Origin: Hydractinia symbiolongicarpus
Lineage: Eukaryota > Cnidaria > Hydrozoa > Anthoathecata > Hydractiniidae
DNA: 64,000 bases
Direction: 5' to 3'
Assembly: GCF_029227915.1 (NCBI RefSeq)
Contig: NC_079885.1
Span: 8,866,001-8,930,000, forward strand
Every line of letters begins with the position of its first letter. Position 1 is the first letter of the stretch. Below the pieces are notes generated by a model. It did not search any database. It had not been told where the DNA came from and worked only from the letters and a program-made list of their open reading frames with translations. This document shows, one piece after another, positions 26,301 to 36,800 of the stretch. The translations under genes and the position numbers were made by a program.

Positions 26301-28137
26301 GTAAGGGCTGGTACGGTGAAAGTACGCAACTATTTCCTTATCTTGTCATCAAAATTCAATTTTTTTAATGACGTTAAGAGGGATGAGTAAAATTTTTAGC
26401 ATACAAATGAGGCTAAAAAATGAAATGTTCTGCCCAATCTTGGAACGCGCCGCGCGTCTTAAGACTGGCCAGGCCAATCTTCCGACAGTGACAAATGGGT
26501 GGCCAGTCTTAATACTGGACTGCCCAATCTGTGGACGTACATACCCAATCTTATAACAATTGTGGAAGACAAACAGAACAATAAATTTTTTAGAATTTAC
26601 CTCTTAATAGGAACTTTAAATTGCAACTTTTCTTGGAAAATCAAAAGGCCAAAAATTTATATATACCACGTATTTTATGTATAAAAAATTGAAACTGCTC
26701 AACCATATTAGCATAGTCTATAAGGTTTTTCTTCTATAGACCATGATATTAGCTAGCTGGCTACAGCTCGCTAGCTGGCCACAGCTCGCTAGCTGGCTAA
26801 ACATCTCATCCAATGAAATTAACAGCTAGCTAACTAATCATATGGTTAAATACGATTTTTCTGATTCTTTATTAATATAAACATTTTATTTTTAAAATTT
26901 AGCCACTACTCTACAAGCTGTATATAAATGCTAAATGTATAACACGTGCTCTACCATCTACCTAGCTAGTTAGCTACGATTTTCATTCTACTGTGTCCAA
27001 AAACTGACCGGGTCAATTCAACAGTACCCAAAATATGATGTTTTAATGTGCTTGTGTGGTACATCCCTTCTTTAAAATCTAAAAGGCACCAAAGATGAGC
27101 CTAACATGGTCTTTTGCCCAATCTTGTGACGACCTGCCCAGTCTTAAGACTGGCCGGCCAGTCTCAAGACTGGGCAATTTTATGTCCAAAGATTGGGCAG
27201 CGCCCTAAGATTGGGCAGAACAAGTTAGGGAATAATAGACAATAACCATGGACAATAACATTGTAGATAGATAGATAGATGTGCATATCTTACATGGCTA
27301 GCCTCACAAATATCGAGGGATATACCCTGTCTATTATTTCCAGGAGGGGCCATGGCGTAGATGGAGAGTCCTAGAGTATTTAATGCTCATTTTGAGCTAC
27401 GCAGACCCAATTAGAGCCCGCGCTCTACTAGACAACTCCCGGCAACATCCAACGGCCCACACAGTGTGCCATCTTCCCAATTTCCCTCACATGGCTTGGG
27501 TTAACCCGGGGCTATGGTAACATTCACTCGCCCATGTTGAATCGCCGTCAAAAGGAATCGAACCCCGGTCTCCCGCACAGAGTACGAGAGCTATAACCAC
27601 TAATCTACGGCGCCACACATTGTATATATTATTTATGTTTCATATCAACATTGCATAATTATGACTCAAATGGTTTGATTCCTATCTACAAGTCTACACA
27701 GTAATCTATATTATAATACCCGTATCCGTCTGTCTGTCATGCAAAAAGGTAGCTTAGCTGCACAGGTAGCAAGATACACACAATGCAGTACAAAAATGAC
27801 GGGCGAACCCGTGGATTTTTCCACGGGCTAACGACTAGTACGAATAATTTTTGTCAGTCTTTAATTTTTTTAGCTAGTTATGAAGAAGAGGTGGGTGTGG
27901 GTCTAACCTTTACGAAAGAAAAGCCTGCAAAGAGTGCCGAAAGTTATTTGTCGCTGGCACCTTTTTTAACACAACTTCTAGCTAGCTACAGACTTTTTGT
28001 GTGGAAACTACATTCCTTCTCCTAGCTAGCTGGTTAAGCAAGCCTTTTTTGACAAAGCTCAAAAACAACTTACCGTCTTCTTCTTGATCGTCATCCTGCC
28101 CTCCATAACTATGAAGTAATAATTTTATATCTGCCAT
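11346..28137 (-). CDS. PPP4R1: Protein phosphatase 4 regulatory subunit 1 (HEAT-repeat protein)
   Basis: Scaffold-type subunit that binds the PP4 catalytic subunit and directs it to substrates. Coding exons in order: 28074-28137, 23118-23229, 20201-20304, 19741-19880, 18889-19035, 18309-18413, 18163-18228, 17389-17439, 17179-17286, 16316-16479, 15575-16184, 15279-15464, 14897-15016, 14293-14435, 13680-13800, 12835-12950, 12191-12348, 11346-11773. They join in phase to 980 aa (human about 950). HEAT repeats fill residues about 30-350 and 560-870. Conserved stretches: LTPLEKLHKY, EPSVRCELMEQ, VCASNFGDM, DGVWGVRK, FEYWRTPLPN, VPPALLEHYISMTEP, WKVRRTLAFSIHDLA, DDDRDVRYF. Residues about 354-557 (one 610-bp exon) form the acidic, Ser-rich linker typical of the family. 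The C-terminus adds about 90 mostly acidic residues past the human end. The start matches the family start MADI. Intron 1 (23230-28073) holds a MITE, a SINE and a Helitron-like element. Confidence 0.95.
14540..14678 (+). mobile_element. Short Helitron-like element, copy B
   Basis: Begins after A with TCTCTATAATAAAAGCCGTT then GTCCGTCTGTC, and ends ATTTTCCACGAGCTTACGATTAG before T. The ends align with the copies at 19059 and 27705, although the 3' hairpin and CTRR are decayed (TTAG). It lies in a PPP4R1 intron. Confidence 0.55.
19059..19178 (+). mobile_element. Short Helitron-like element, copy C
   Basis: Starts after A with TCTCTATAATAATAGCCGTT then GTCTGTCAGTTTG. Ends TTTTATCCACAGGCCACTGACTAG before T. 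The 5' TC, 3' CTAG and A/T insertion site fit Helitron rules. The 3' hairpin is partly decayed. It lies in a PPP4R1 intron. Confidence 0.6.
20305..23117 (-). other. PPP4R1 intron 2
   Basis: A 2.8-kb AT-rich intron. It contains only chance open frames, including a pair read on opposite strands at about 22810-23060. I see no element with recognisable ends. Confidence 0.6.
26427..27221. mobile_element. MITE family 1, copy A
   Basis: Flanked by inverted repeats: GTTCTGCCCAATCTTGG on the left and the reverse complement of CTAAGATTGGGCAGAAC on the right. The subterminal parts are packed with direct and inverted copies of GCCCAATCTT and GTCTTAAGACTGG. No coding capacity. A second copy is at 48234-48723. 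No certain target duplication is seen. The element lies in PPP4R1 intron 1. Confidence 0.75.
26750..26802. repeat. Tandem CTAGCTGGCTACAGCTCG repeat inside MITE copy A
   Basis: Three imperfect copies of an 18-bp unit, CTAGCTGGCTACAGCTCG or CTAGCTGGCCACAGCTCG. It lies in the middle of the MITE and is not seen in the other copy. Confidence 0.7.
27258..27624 (-). mobile_element. tRNA-derived SINE, copy 2, with target duplication
   Basis: The element itself is 27266-27616 on the minus strand. It has the same tRNA-like head, body and (ATCT)n tail as the copy at 7401. The 8-bp sequence ACATTGTA directly flanks both sides (27258-27265 and 27617-27624), as expected of a LINE-mobilised SINE. It lies in PPP4R1 intron 1. 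Confidence 0.9.
27705..27838 (+). mobile_element. Short Helitron-like element, copy D (best preserved)
   Basis: Starts after A with TCTATATTATAATACCCG. The 3' end has a near-perfect hairpin CCCGTGGA-TTTT-TCCACGGG, then CTAACGACTAG before T. This gives 5' TC, 3' hairpin, CTAG and A/T insertion in only 134 bp, so the element is non-autonomous. It lies about 235 bp inside the first PPP4R1 intron. Confidence 0.75.
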
Positions 28138-29290
28138 CGTTTAATTGCTCAACATTCAGCAAACATTTTACTGCGCACATCTTCTCCAAACACTGGCCGC
28201 CATCTTGTAATTCCCTTCCCAACGACCACCCTGGGCCGTAGACTCATTCAAATATTTATCGGGTCATATCCTCCCGCCTGGGGGCGTTTAAATCTCCACT
28301 TTCTAACTAACTAAGACAAAAAGCATGCGCGTTGGTAATTCTATTTTTTCCCGCAAAAGCTCGAGTAATACGATTTTAAGGAAATACCAAAGAATAAATG
28401 TCGAAAAACAGAGAGGTTTTTAACTTTAAATACAACAATAATAAAACAATAATATAATCGATATAGCTATATAAGTCAATGCTTGAAATATTTACTACCT
28501 TTTTAGCGGCGTAGATTTGGCCCCGAAATTTGATTAAAATGGCCATGCTAAAGTCCAGAAACAAGTAGCACATTGAGGGTCTCACCAAAAAACCTAAAAT
28601 TCGCAGTCCTAAGACCGCTGTAAACATTGGCAAGTTCAAATTGGGCGAAGCCAGTCTAGTCACAAAACCTTAAATTCACTTCTCCCCGGATTTTTTCCCA
28701 ATGAGGTAAATACTTGATAGGACAAATTTTGAAATATGCCATCATTTAGTTTCTATATAGACTTTTTTGTTGAGAGGGAGATTGGACTGTAGACAAAAAT
28801 GATGTTTAATAACAATTAGAGTCTTCTACTTGCTCCGGCCAATTGTATCTGTAACTTTTAGTAACATCTTACTTGGATCTATTTTTGCGGCAAAATATAT
28901 ACCTTACCATAACATACCATCATTTTTGAAAGAAATGAACTTTTCAGAAAATTAGTTTTTTAGAATTTGTTTAGAGCGGAGCACCAGCAATATACAGCAG
29001 CAGTCAGGGTGTGTAGAATTTTACTTCCGGCACACAGATACACGGGTAAGTTAACATCCTTTAAATTTTGCTTTCATTGCATAGCTATCCATATCGAGGC
29101 ATAACATGGCCGGAGATTCAGGGACGTTTATTATACTATTATATTTACCCTTGTCCCCACGGTTTTTCTATTTTTGTGTTATATGCGCGAAAAAATGAAA
29201 ACAATGCACAAAATTAGCAAAGATTAATTTTAGCAAATATTAACTGTCAAACTCTTTTGTGGCGTCTCATATTTTGTCGGCCATAATTTG
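28138..29290. other. PPP4R1 upstream spacer
   Basis: The first 150 bp are relatively GC-rich (for example CCCTGGGCCG and CCTCCCGCCTGGGGGCG near 28230-28290) and probably include the PPP4R1 promoter. The rest is AT-rich with no recognisable gene. Confidence 0.4.
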
Positions 29291-29361
29291 GTAATGGTTG
29301 TGGTGGTGGTGATGGCGGTGGAGATGATCGTGGTAGTGTTGGTGGCGATGGTGATGGTGGT
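29291..29361. repeat. GGT/GAT trinucleotide microsatellite
   Basis: Imperfect GGT, GAT and GTGGTG triplets over about 70 bp in the spacer between PPP4R1 and CARMIL. No coding support. Confidence 0.75.
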
Positions 29362-29493
29362 AAGAATTCAATGTATTATATGTTGTAAAATAAAAGCAGT
29401 TTTATCGTTGACATGGCTTCCTTCCGCAGTCATGTCAACTAACAATTTCTCATAACAAAATAATATTTCAAAAGATTCCTAAATTATTAATTA

Positions 29494-30070
29494 CTAGTCG
29501 ATAAGGCCCGTGGAAAAATCCACTTAGGCAGAAGGACAATGGAAAAGTAGGTTGTTTTAGATTTTTTGCTGACGTCAGCAGTGCAATTACAAAAATATTT
29601 GGCGAAATTTAGTTTATTCGTTGCCTGCAGATGTTAAAACGCTGACCAAGAAAATGTATATGATCATATCTTTTTGATAAGCAGTTAATGAGACATAAGG
29701 GTTTTAACATTTTTCTGATGTCAGCAATGGCCAGTCAAACCCCCCAAATTTTTTTTTAGAAATTTGTATACCTGCTGCCTTCATTGTATAGGTCTTGAAA
29801 CGCTTATCAAGAAAATGTATAGGATCGCGTATTTTTGACAAACGGTTGCAGAGATATTAGGGTTTGAAGGTTTTTTGATGACGTCATCAACCCGTCCATT
29901 CCGAAACGGATTCGGGGACCCAGGTTTGGGAAAATTACCCAAATTGGTCCTAGTTGGTCCCTAGTTACCCACGCGGTGAAAAATCATTGACGTCACCACC
30001 TCGTTTCCAAGTTATTTGGCCTCAAAGTTTTAGGTGTACTGTAATGGCTTCATTAATTTAATATAGGATA
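29494..30070 (-). mobile_element. Longer Helitron-like relic
   Basis: Read on the minus strand it ends with the hairpin GTGGATTTTTCCAC, then GGGCCTTATCGACTAG before T, matching the 3' ends of the short elements. The body contains GATGACGTCA and similar near-repeats at about 29570, 29715, 29880 and 29985. The 5' boundary is not visible, so the right limit is a guess. Confidence 0.4.
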
Positions 30071-30888
30071 TTGACGTTAAAGTAGTGTTATTTTCGTCGC
30101 GTCGTAACGTCAGAAAATTTAACATATTAGACATGCATTTTTCGGCAACATCAAGCAATGGCAATGGGTAAAAGTATTGTTAGAAAAGACAACTGTTTGT
30201 GTGTTCCTCTAGTGTGTGTATTTATCATGAATTATAACAAACATATCTTTCCGACTCAAAAAAACCCCGGAAAGCAACGACGTAGGAGCGCATGATACAC
30301 TCCTCCATACAGTCTTTTTTACCGTATACGTTTATGAAATAATAAATAAAAAAATAAATTTCAAACATTCTTTGTTACACTGCAAGGTACATCTATAGGT
30401 CATCCGAAAGTTTTCAAGGATAAAAAAATTTTTGTGCACAACTCTAAACCTTCCTTCAAATAAATGCAACGCAATCAAATCGAAACAGTTAACGAATCAG
30501 AAAAAATAATTAACAAAAGCGATTGCCTTTTACGCGCATGCTCAGAACAAACCAAGATACAAAAAAACCGACTAGTTTCTATAAAATTTCACACTAAAAA
30601 TATCAATCACAAAAAATAATATTTAAGAATTTATGAAAAGCCGATTTAATCACGTCAATTAGAAAGCATTCAGAAATCACTAGATGTTAAAGTAGCATGC
30701 TAGCTTCGGCGACAATTATGAATAAAATCGTGTAATTATTACACGGCCGCTATTATTTAATAAATTTCTTTTTCATTATCTTTTCTCTATAAAACATATT
30801 AAATTTTATCTCGTGTTGTTGTGCATAATCAAATTTAACAGGCGTCAACTATTGCTTTTCTATCACAAAATTACAAAATATAAAATAC
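30071..30888. other. Spacer downstream of CARMIL
   Basis: AT-rich region that should hold the CARMIL 3' untranslated region. I see no gene or clear repeat. Confidence 0.4.
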
Positions 30889-33800
30889 TTATATAAAATC
30901 TATACCAGCGGCTGCCGATTCCCCAGGATCGTCTACGATAAAGTGAAAAATAAATCAGCAAATAACTCACAACAAGCTTGCATTTTAGTACCCAGTCTTC
31001 TTTTCGCAACTTACTGAGAATCTTTAAGCAGAATGGCGAACGTTTTTACGGATCAAAAAAGAAGAAGTGAAAACCATGTTTTGAACAACTAAAATTAGCT
31101 GTGGAAATGGAGTTTTATTTAATTAATTTAGCAAACTCAGAACTAAAAATGAAAATGGATGATAAAATATTTGCAATGTCATTAAAACTGGGGCGTATAG
31201 TCATAGATTATTATTTCTAATAAAAAAAATATTTTTAAATTTTATAACAATAAACATTCTGGCGTTTGATAAACAATGTCTTAGCATTTTTAAATGTGTC
31301 AGAACATTTTTATTGAATTTTCTTTTTGCGACCATTTCAACAAACAGACAGGGAAGCCTTTAGCCGAAAAAAATATATTCATATATATAAGGACATTTGC
31401 TTTTATCATTATTAAAACCTCACCAGCATTTTCGTTTGTTTCTTCCTTTTGTTCCTCTTCTTTAACCTTTGGTTCTTCAGGCATCGGCACCGAATCGCCA
31501 TCTAACGTAAATACAAAAACTTTTTAACAAATACGATATAAACTGCCCAACAGACAATCTAAAAGTTACGCTTAAGTTCGCGTTTTTTGTAACACTAACC
31601 CACCCCTTGTGACATAAAATAGAAAGTTAATTCGTGCGGAGTTTATACAGTACATTTCTTACGAGCACATCATAACAAAAAAGGGAGAATAATTTAAGTA
31701 ACGAAGATGCAAATGCAGAAATAATATCTCTCACACATAGATGAATATATGAGTGAAAACAAAATATCAGACATTTAGCACTTCCCTGGGAGAATATTTC
31801 ACTAATTTTTTTCAAATTTTTTTTTTTTGAAAGAATGTAGGAGGTAGACTAACAAAGCTATATTTCCTCGATTTTAATTGACAATTTAGTGTACTCCGTA
31901 ATGAACAAAACATTAGTGTTTACCTGCTTCTTCGGTCGATTTTTTCGCATCTTCGGTCGATTTATTCGCATCCGCGGATAAGCTTGAGCTTCGCACTAGC
32001 TCTTCGGCAGAATTCTCAGCTTTAGACTCCTCGGCTACACTCTCCATGGCTGACTCTTCAGCTGTTTCTTGCAGAGCTGGTTTAGGGCGTTCAGCCGCAA
32101 CAGGTTTTCCTTCTCCGTTAGCTGCATAAAACGAATCCATAAAATTTGTTTTGAATTATCAATTACCACCCTTTCGAGGACACAGGGGGGCGTAAAATTT
32201 GCAAATTTTTTATAAAATAGGAAATCATTTCCTCAAAAGTGGTACACAGTTTTTCAATGAAAAAGACTGAATCAAACCTCCAAAACAAAAAGATAAGCCA
32301 CATCGTTGCTGCCTCAGTGAAAGAGGAAATATAAAAATGAAAATGCAGAAAATGCTTTAAAACTACGCACGTTTTTTGAGTGATGCTGGTCGCTTGGGCG
32401 GTGGCGGCTTCGCACCGATGGAACCATGACGCTCTGGTTTGGCAGCAGCACTGGGTGGTTTTGGTTTAGCTGTTGGTCCTGGAGCTGGAGGTTTTGTGCC
32501 ATCTCCCTAAAACATGTCGAAGGATGTATTAAGATCAGTGACAATGCTTTCACATAAAAAGAAAGTGCAAAGTTCAAGCAAGTACCTGTCCCTCTCGTTT
32601 GAATTGATGAAGAACGTTACACGTTTTTTAAATAATACAATTACAGCTACCGCTTAAACCCTGGTTGTTTGTATAAATTTTATTAAAACTGCAAAAAACA
32701 GGTATTTGGTAATGATATAACTAAAAGTCTGCTCTGAATATGGATGCTACAGGGTTTAAAAATCAAAAATTGAAGAGGATTATGTTTTTTTTACAATTTT
32801 TGCTTAGTAATAATTTTTATTTTCTGCCAATAATTATCTTTATCACTGCATGAAATGTTATCCAACCAGAGAACCTGCAGACTATCTCACTAAATAATGC
32901 GATTTTTTATGCAGTGACGCATACCAACGAAATCAGTACGTAACAAGCTTTTCTGAAGTCAAAGGTATAGCCGTTTTACGTGTTTTAGGACTCTAAAAAT
33001 GCGTTGGCTTTCAGGGGCTTTGCCCCTGCACCCCACCAGGGGGCTCACAGCGCTCCCTGAACCCAGCTGTTTCGGCAATTTGCTTCGCTCGTTGATTGTC
33101 ACTAAAATCTCAAAATCTACCACTATGACTGAGCCCCCACCCACTTTGGAATTTGTGGCACCGCCCCTGAATTTTGTAGAAGATTAGATGCCAAAATTAA
33201 GAAGAAATGGGAATTTTTTAAAAACAAAATTTAATAAAAACAAGGAAAAATGAGGAAAATTGAGGAGATTTTTTTTCGTTACTGAGATTAAAACATAATA
33301 AAGCCAGGTAATAGGCTTTGTAGATATACACATTAAGCTTTATGCATGTAGACACAAAAATATTCCAAATCAAGTGAAAAATACCTTAATGTATTATGAA
33401 TATTTTTTGAAGATGATTGAAATTTTGTCTTTATTTCATAGGAGATTTGAGGAGAACTGAGAAGGATTTTCAATTTAAGAAGTTTCAAGGTGTAACCCTA
33501 TGTTACTTTTAAAGTCAAATCCGCAAAGTAAAGTCAAGAGAGTTGAGAAACGTAGCTCGTCGAATACCTTATTTTGTCGTTTTTTCATCTCAGCAAGTAA
33601 CGCCGAACCACCTGCCATAGGGATTCCAATCTTGGGTATCATGGCTGGCCTTTTTACTGGTTCTGGCTTTGGTTGCGCTGGCGGTTCTACGTCAGGCGTT
33701 TCGTTTGTTTCTTCAGCTGTTGCTTCTACCTTTGGTTCCACATCTGACTTGGGTTCCGCTGGTTTTGTTTCGGTTACTGGTGGATTAGGTTTCGTCTCGG

Positions 33801-36800
33801 GTTTCGTGGCAGCTGTTGACGCATTAGTTTTACCGTCGGGTACATCCCCTGATCCTGAACAAAAACATTGCGTATAATGACAGTCACGCTGTACTTATTA
33901 GTATGGGGGAATATATTCCTAAGGTGACAAGTTCAGAGACAATAAAAAATGTCTGAAAAGCACGCCACATAGCAGACGTAGCTCTCCATCAGAGGTCCAA
34001 TTTTTCTCGTTTTTTACGTTTTCTGTCAGTCCCTTAGTTCCTGCAAATAGTGTGAAAACATTTTACCATTTTTTGCATCTGCCGTTTCAGCTTTCGAAGA
34101 TCCACGACCTTTTCTCAAAAATCCAGGAAGAGATGGTAGTTGGATGCCACTTTAACAAAAGAAGGAATATTTAGCTACCTATATTTGACAAGTAAAATGT
34201 TTTTAAAAGAAAAACAGTAGTTTAAAAAAAATACCCGATCGGCTTTTTCGACTTTTCTTTTTTAGACTCCTACGAGACAAAAAATAACCAAATAATATTC
34301 GGAACTGAAGGTCATGCTTTAAACACACAATGAAACTGTATGTCATGTATTAAACATGCAATAAAACTGTAGGTCATGCATTAGAAACACAACGAAACTG
34401 TAGGTCATGTATTAAACACACAATAAAACTGCATATCAGCCTTTCTAATTTAATTTGTGGTCCCTTTAGGTCGTTGAACTTGTGCTTCGCGTTGACAATT
34501 TATATTTTGTTTTGTGACCACCGACGTAATTTTAAAGGTTGCAGGTCATGGATTAAACACACAAATGAAACTGTAAGTCATGCATCAATCACGCAATGAA
34601 ACTGAAGCCAACCACGCAGTATAAGAGTATAACTGTAGGTCATGCATTGAACATACAATATAACAGTGGGACATGTATTGTACGTTCGCTGTAAAGCAAC
34701 CTACTTTCTTGTCCGGTTTCCTTGGAGCATCTGGTTTTATTTTATCTGACGCAGCCCTCTGCACGGGATGTGACTCCGCAGTTAAATTGCTAGCAGGCCT
34801 ACAATACATAAGAAATATAATATAATCTAAATTTTAAAACAAATAAATAATAAATTTTGGAGTTATATTTTTAATAAAAACTTGATAGAAAAGAATGTAT
34901 GGTGGAGCTCGGCGACATTAAATAACCTTTCAGAGCGTTAAAAGCAACTGTTTCGTGTATTTTTGTCCTGATAATAATTACGTACATAGCTGAGACAGGT
35001 CGTTGCCTTGGTGAAGGTTTCGGGGACGGCTTTGGAGAGGTCTTAGGAGACACTTCTACTTGTGCGTCGATGTAGCTGTCAGCATTTTCTGTATTCATAT
35101 GCGCTAATTTTGACACCCTGGATGGAGCGCGCCTTCCTTGCGGTTTGGCACGATCTTTAGCTACTTTGAGATGACTGGCACTTGCACTCACTGCATCCAA
35201 TGCTAAAATAAATAAATAAAAATATTAGATATGAGCCTTAAAATGCATTTAGCACGAGATGGAGAGCAAAAATAGCAAGTATGTATGTTTCGAGAAATTT
35301 CAGCAATTTTTATAAATTGGTTGCAACATAAAAATAGCTGTATGGAGAAAATATTTAAACAAGTCGTTTGAACGAAAATGAGATAAAAAAAAAGAAATTA
35401 AAGTTAACACAGTTTAGTATTAATTTAGAAGAACTAACTAGATATGTCAGGACTTTAAACACTGACTCGCTCTTCACTTTGGGTTATAAATTTTAGCCAG
35501 GCATATTATGGTATATGCCATCTTGAAAGCTAGACCGTTTAAGCTCTCAAGTGCCTATAAAACGTTTTTGGCAATGTGGTATTTTGTAGACCATATCATA
35601 AATATTAAACCTCGTGTCCCTAGTAAATGATTGTTTGTCATGACACATCCGTGTGCCCATTCTCTACTAAGTTTACCCAAATTGAACCTCCGATCAAGCT
35701 ACTGTGTGCATCACTAACACAGCAAGCGGAATTTTTTACAGGGTCCCAGAACTGGGAGCCACAGATAAACCCACTACACATGTTCTTTTATGTCCCTCTC
35801 CCTTGATGCGCAATTAAAATTTTGAAAGAACACTCTACCAAAAAACAATATTTGCTACTGGATAGAGGTATATGTTTAATTCATTTCTTGCATTACAGAG
35901 TTACTATTATAAATACCGAAAAACTGCCTAAATTTGAGATTTTTATGCTGACGTTAGCATTTCTGTGTTAAAAGTAGCACAAAAACTATTGTAAATTACC
36001 AATTAAGCGCTAAGTAACCAAAAAAGCACCCAGTGACCAAAGAAGCATCCACTTTTTCATTAAAAGTTTTAAAGAAGTTCCAAGTACCAAATACGCCCTC
36101 AGTCTGAATAAGCTGCCAGAGGATAAAACTGCGCATTAAGGGGATGTTCATATGAGAAGAGCTAACCTAATTAGCCGAGGTGATTTTTTTACGCTCGCAT
36201 AAACCAAGCTAGTTCAGTTAGGCCATCAAATATTTCTAGGAGTTTACACTCTGAAGCTTTAAAATTTATTATTCTCATCCAGGATTAACGATTCACTTAG
36301 TGATGAATTTAGTGTACATGTTGTTGGTGTACATCAGGGTTCTGTACTTAGTCCTTTGTTATTTGTTCTAGTCTTAGAAGCGCTGTCGATGGAGTTCAGA
36401 ACAGGTTGCCATGGGAGTTATTGTATGCAGATGATTTGTTTCTCATAGCAGAGTCGATGGAAGAATTAGTTAAAAAGTTTGAGAAGTGGAAGAAAGGACT
36501 AGAAGAGAAAGGGCTAAGGGTGAACACAGCAAAGTCTAAAGTCATGATTAGTAGCATTGCAGCCAAGTGTGACCTTGTAGTTGGAAAGTGGCCTTGTGGA
36601 GTTTGCAGGAAAGGGGTTGGTAGTAACTCAATTTTTTGTCAGACTTGCAAGCATTGGGTACATAAGAAGTGCAGTAGTATTGGTGGAAGGTTAAGAGCTG
36701 ACATTCAGTTTGTATGTAAGCGTTGCAAAGGTGAGATAGTTGAGAACTTCTGTTACTTAGGTGATATGTTGGGCAGTGAAGGGGGTGTTGGAAGAAGTGT

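Noticed and set aside
33500-33877. 125-codon plus-strand open frame
   Set aside because: It is the antisense shadow of the Pro/Glu/Lys-rich CARMIL exon 33568-33854.
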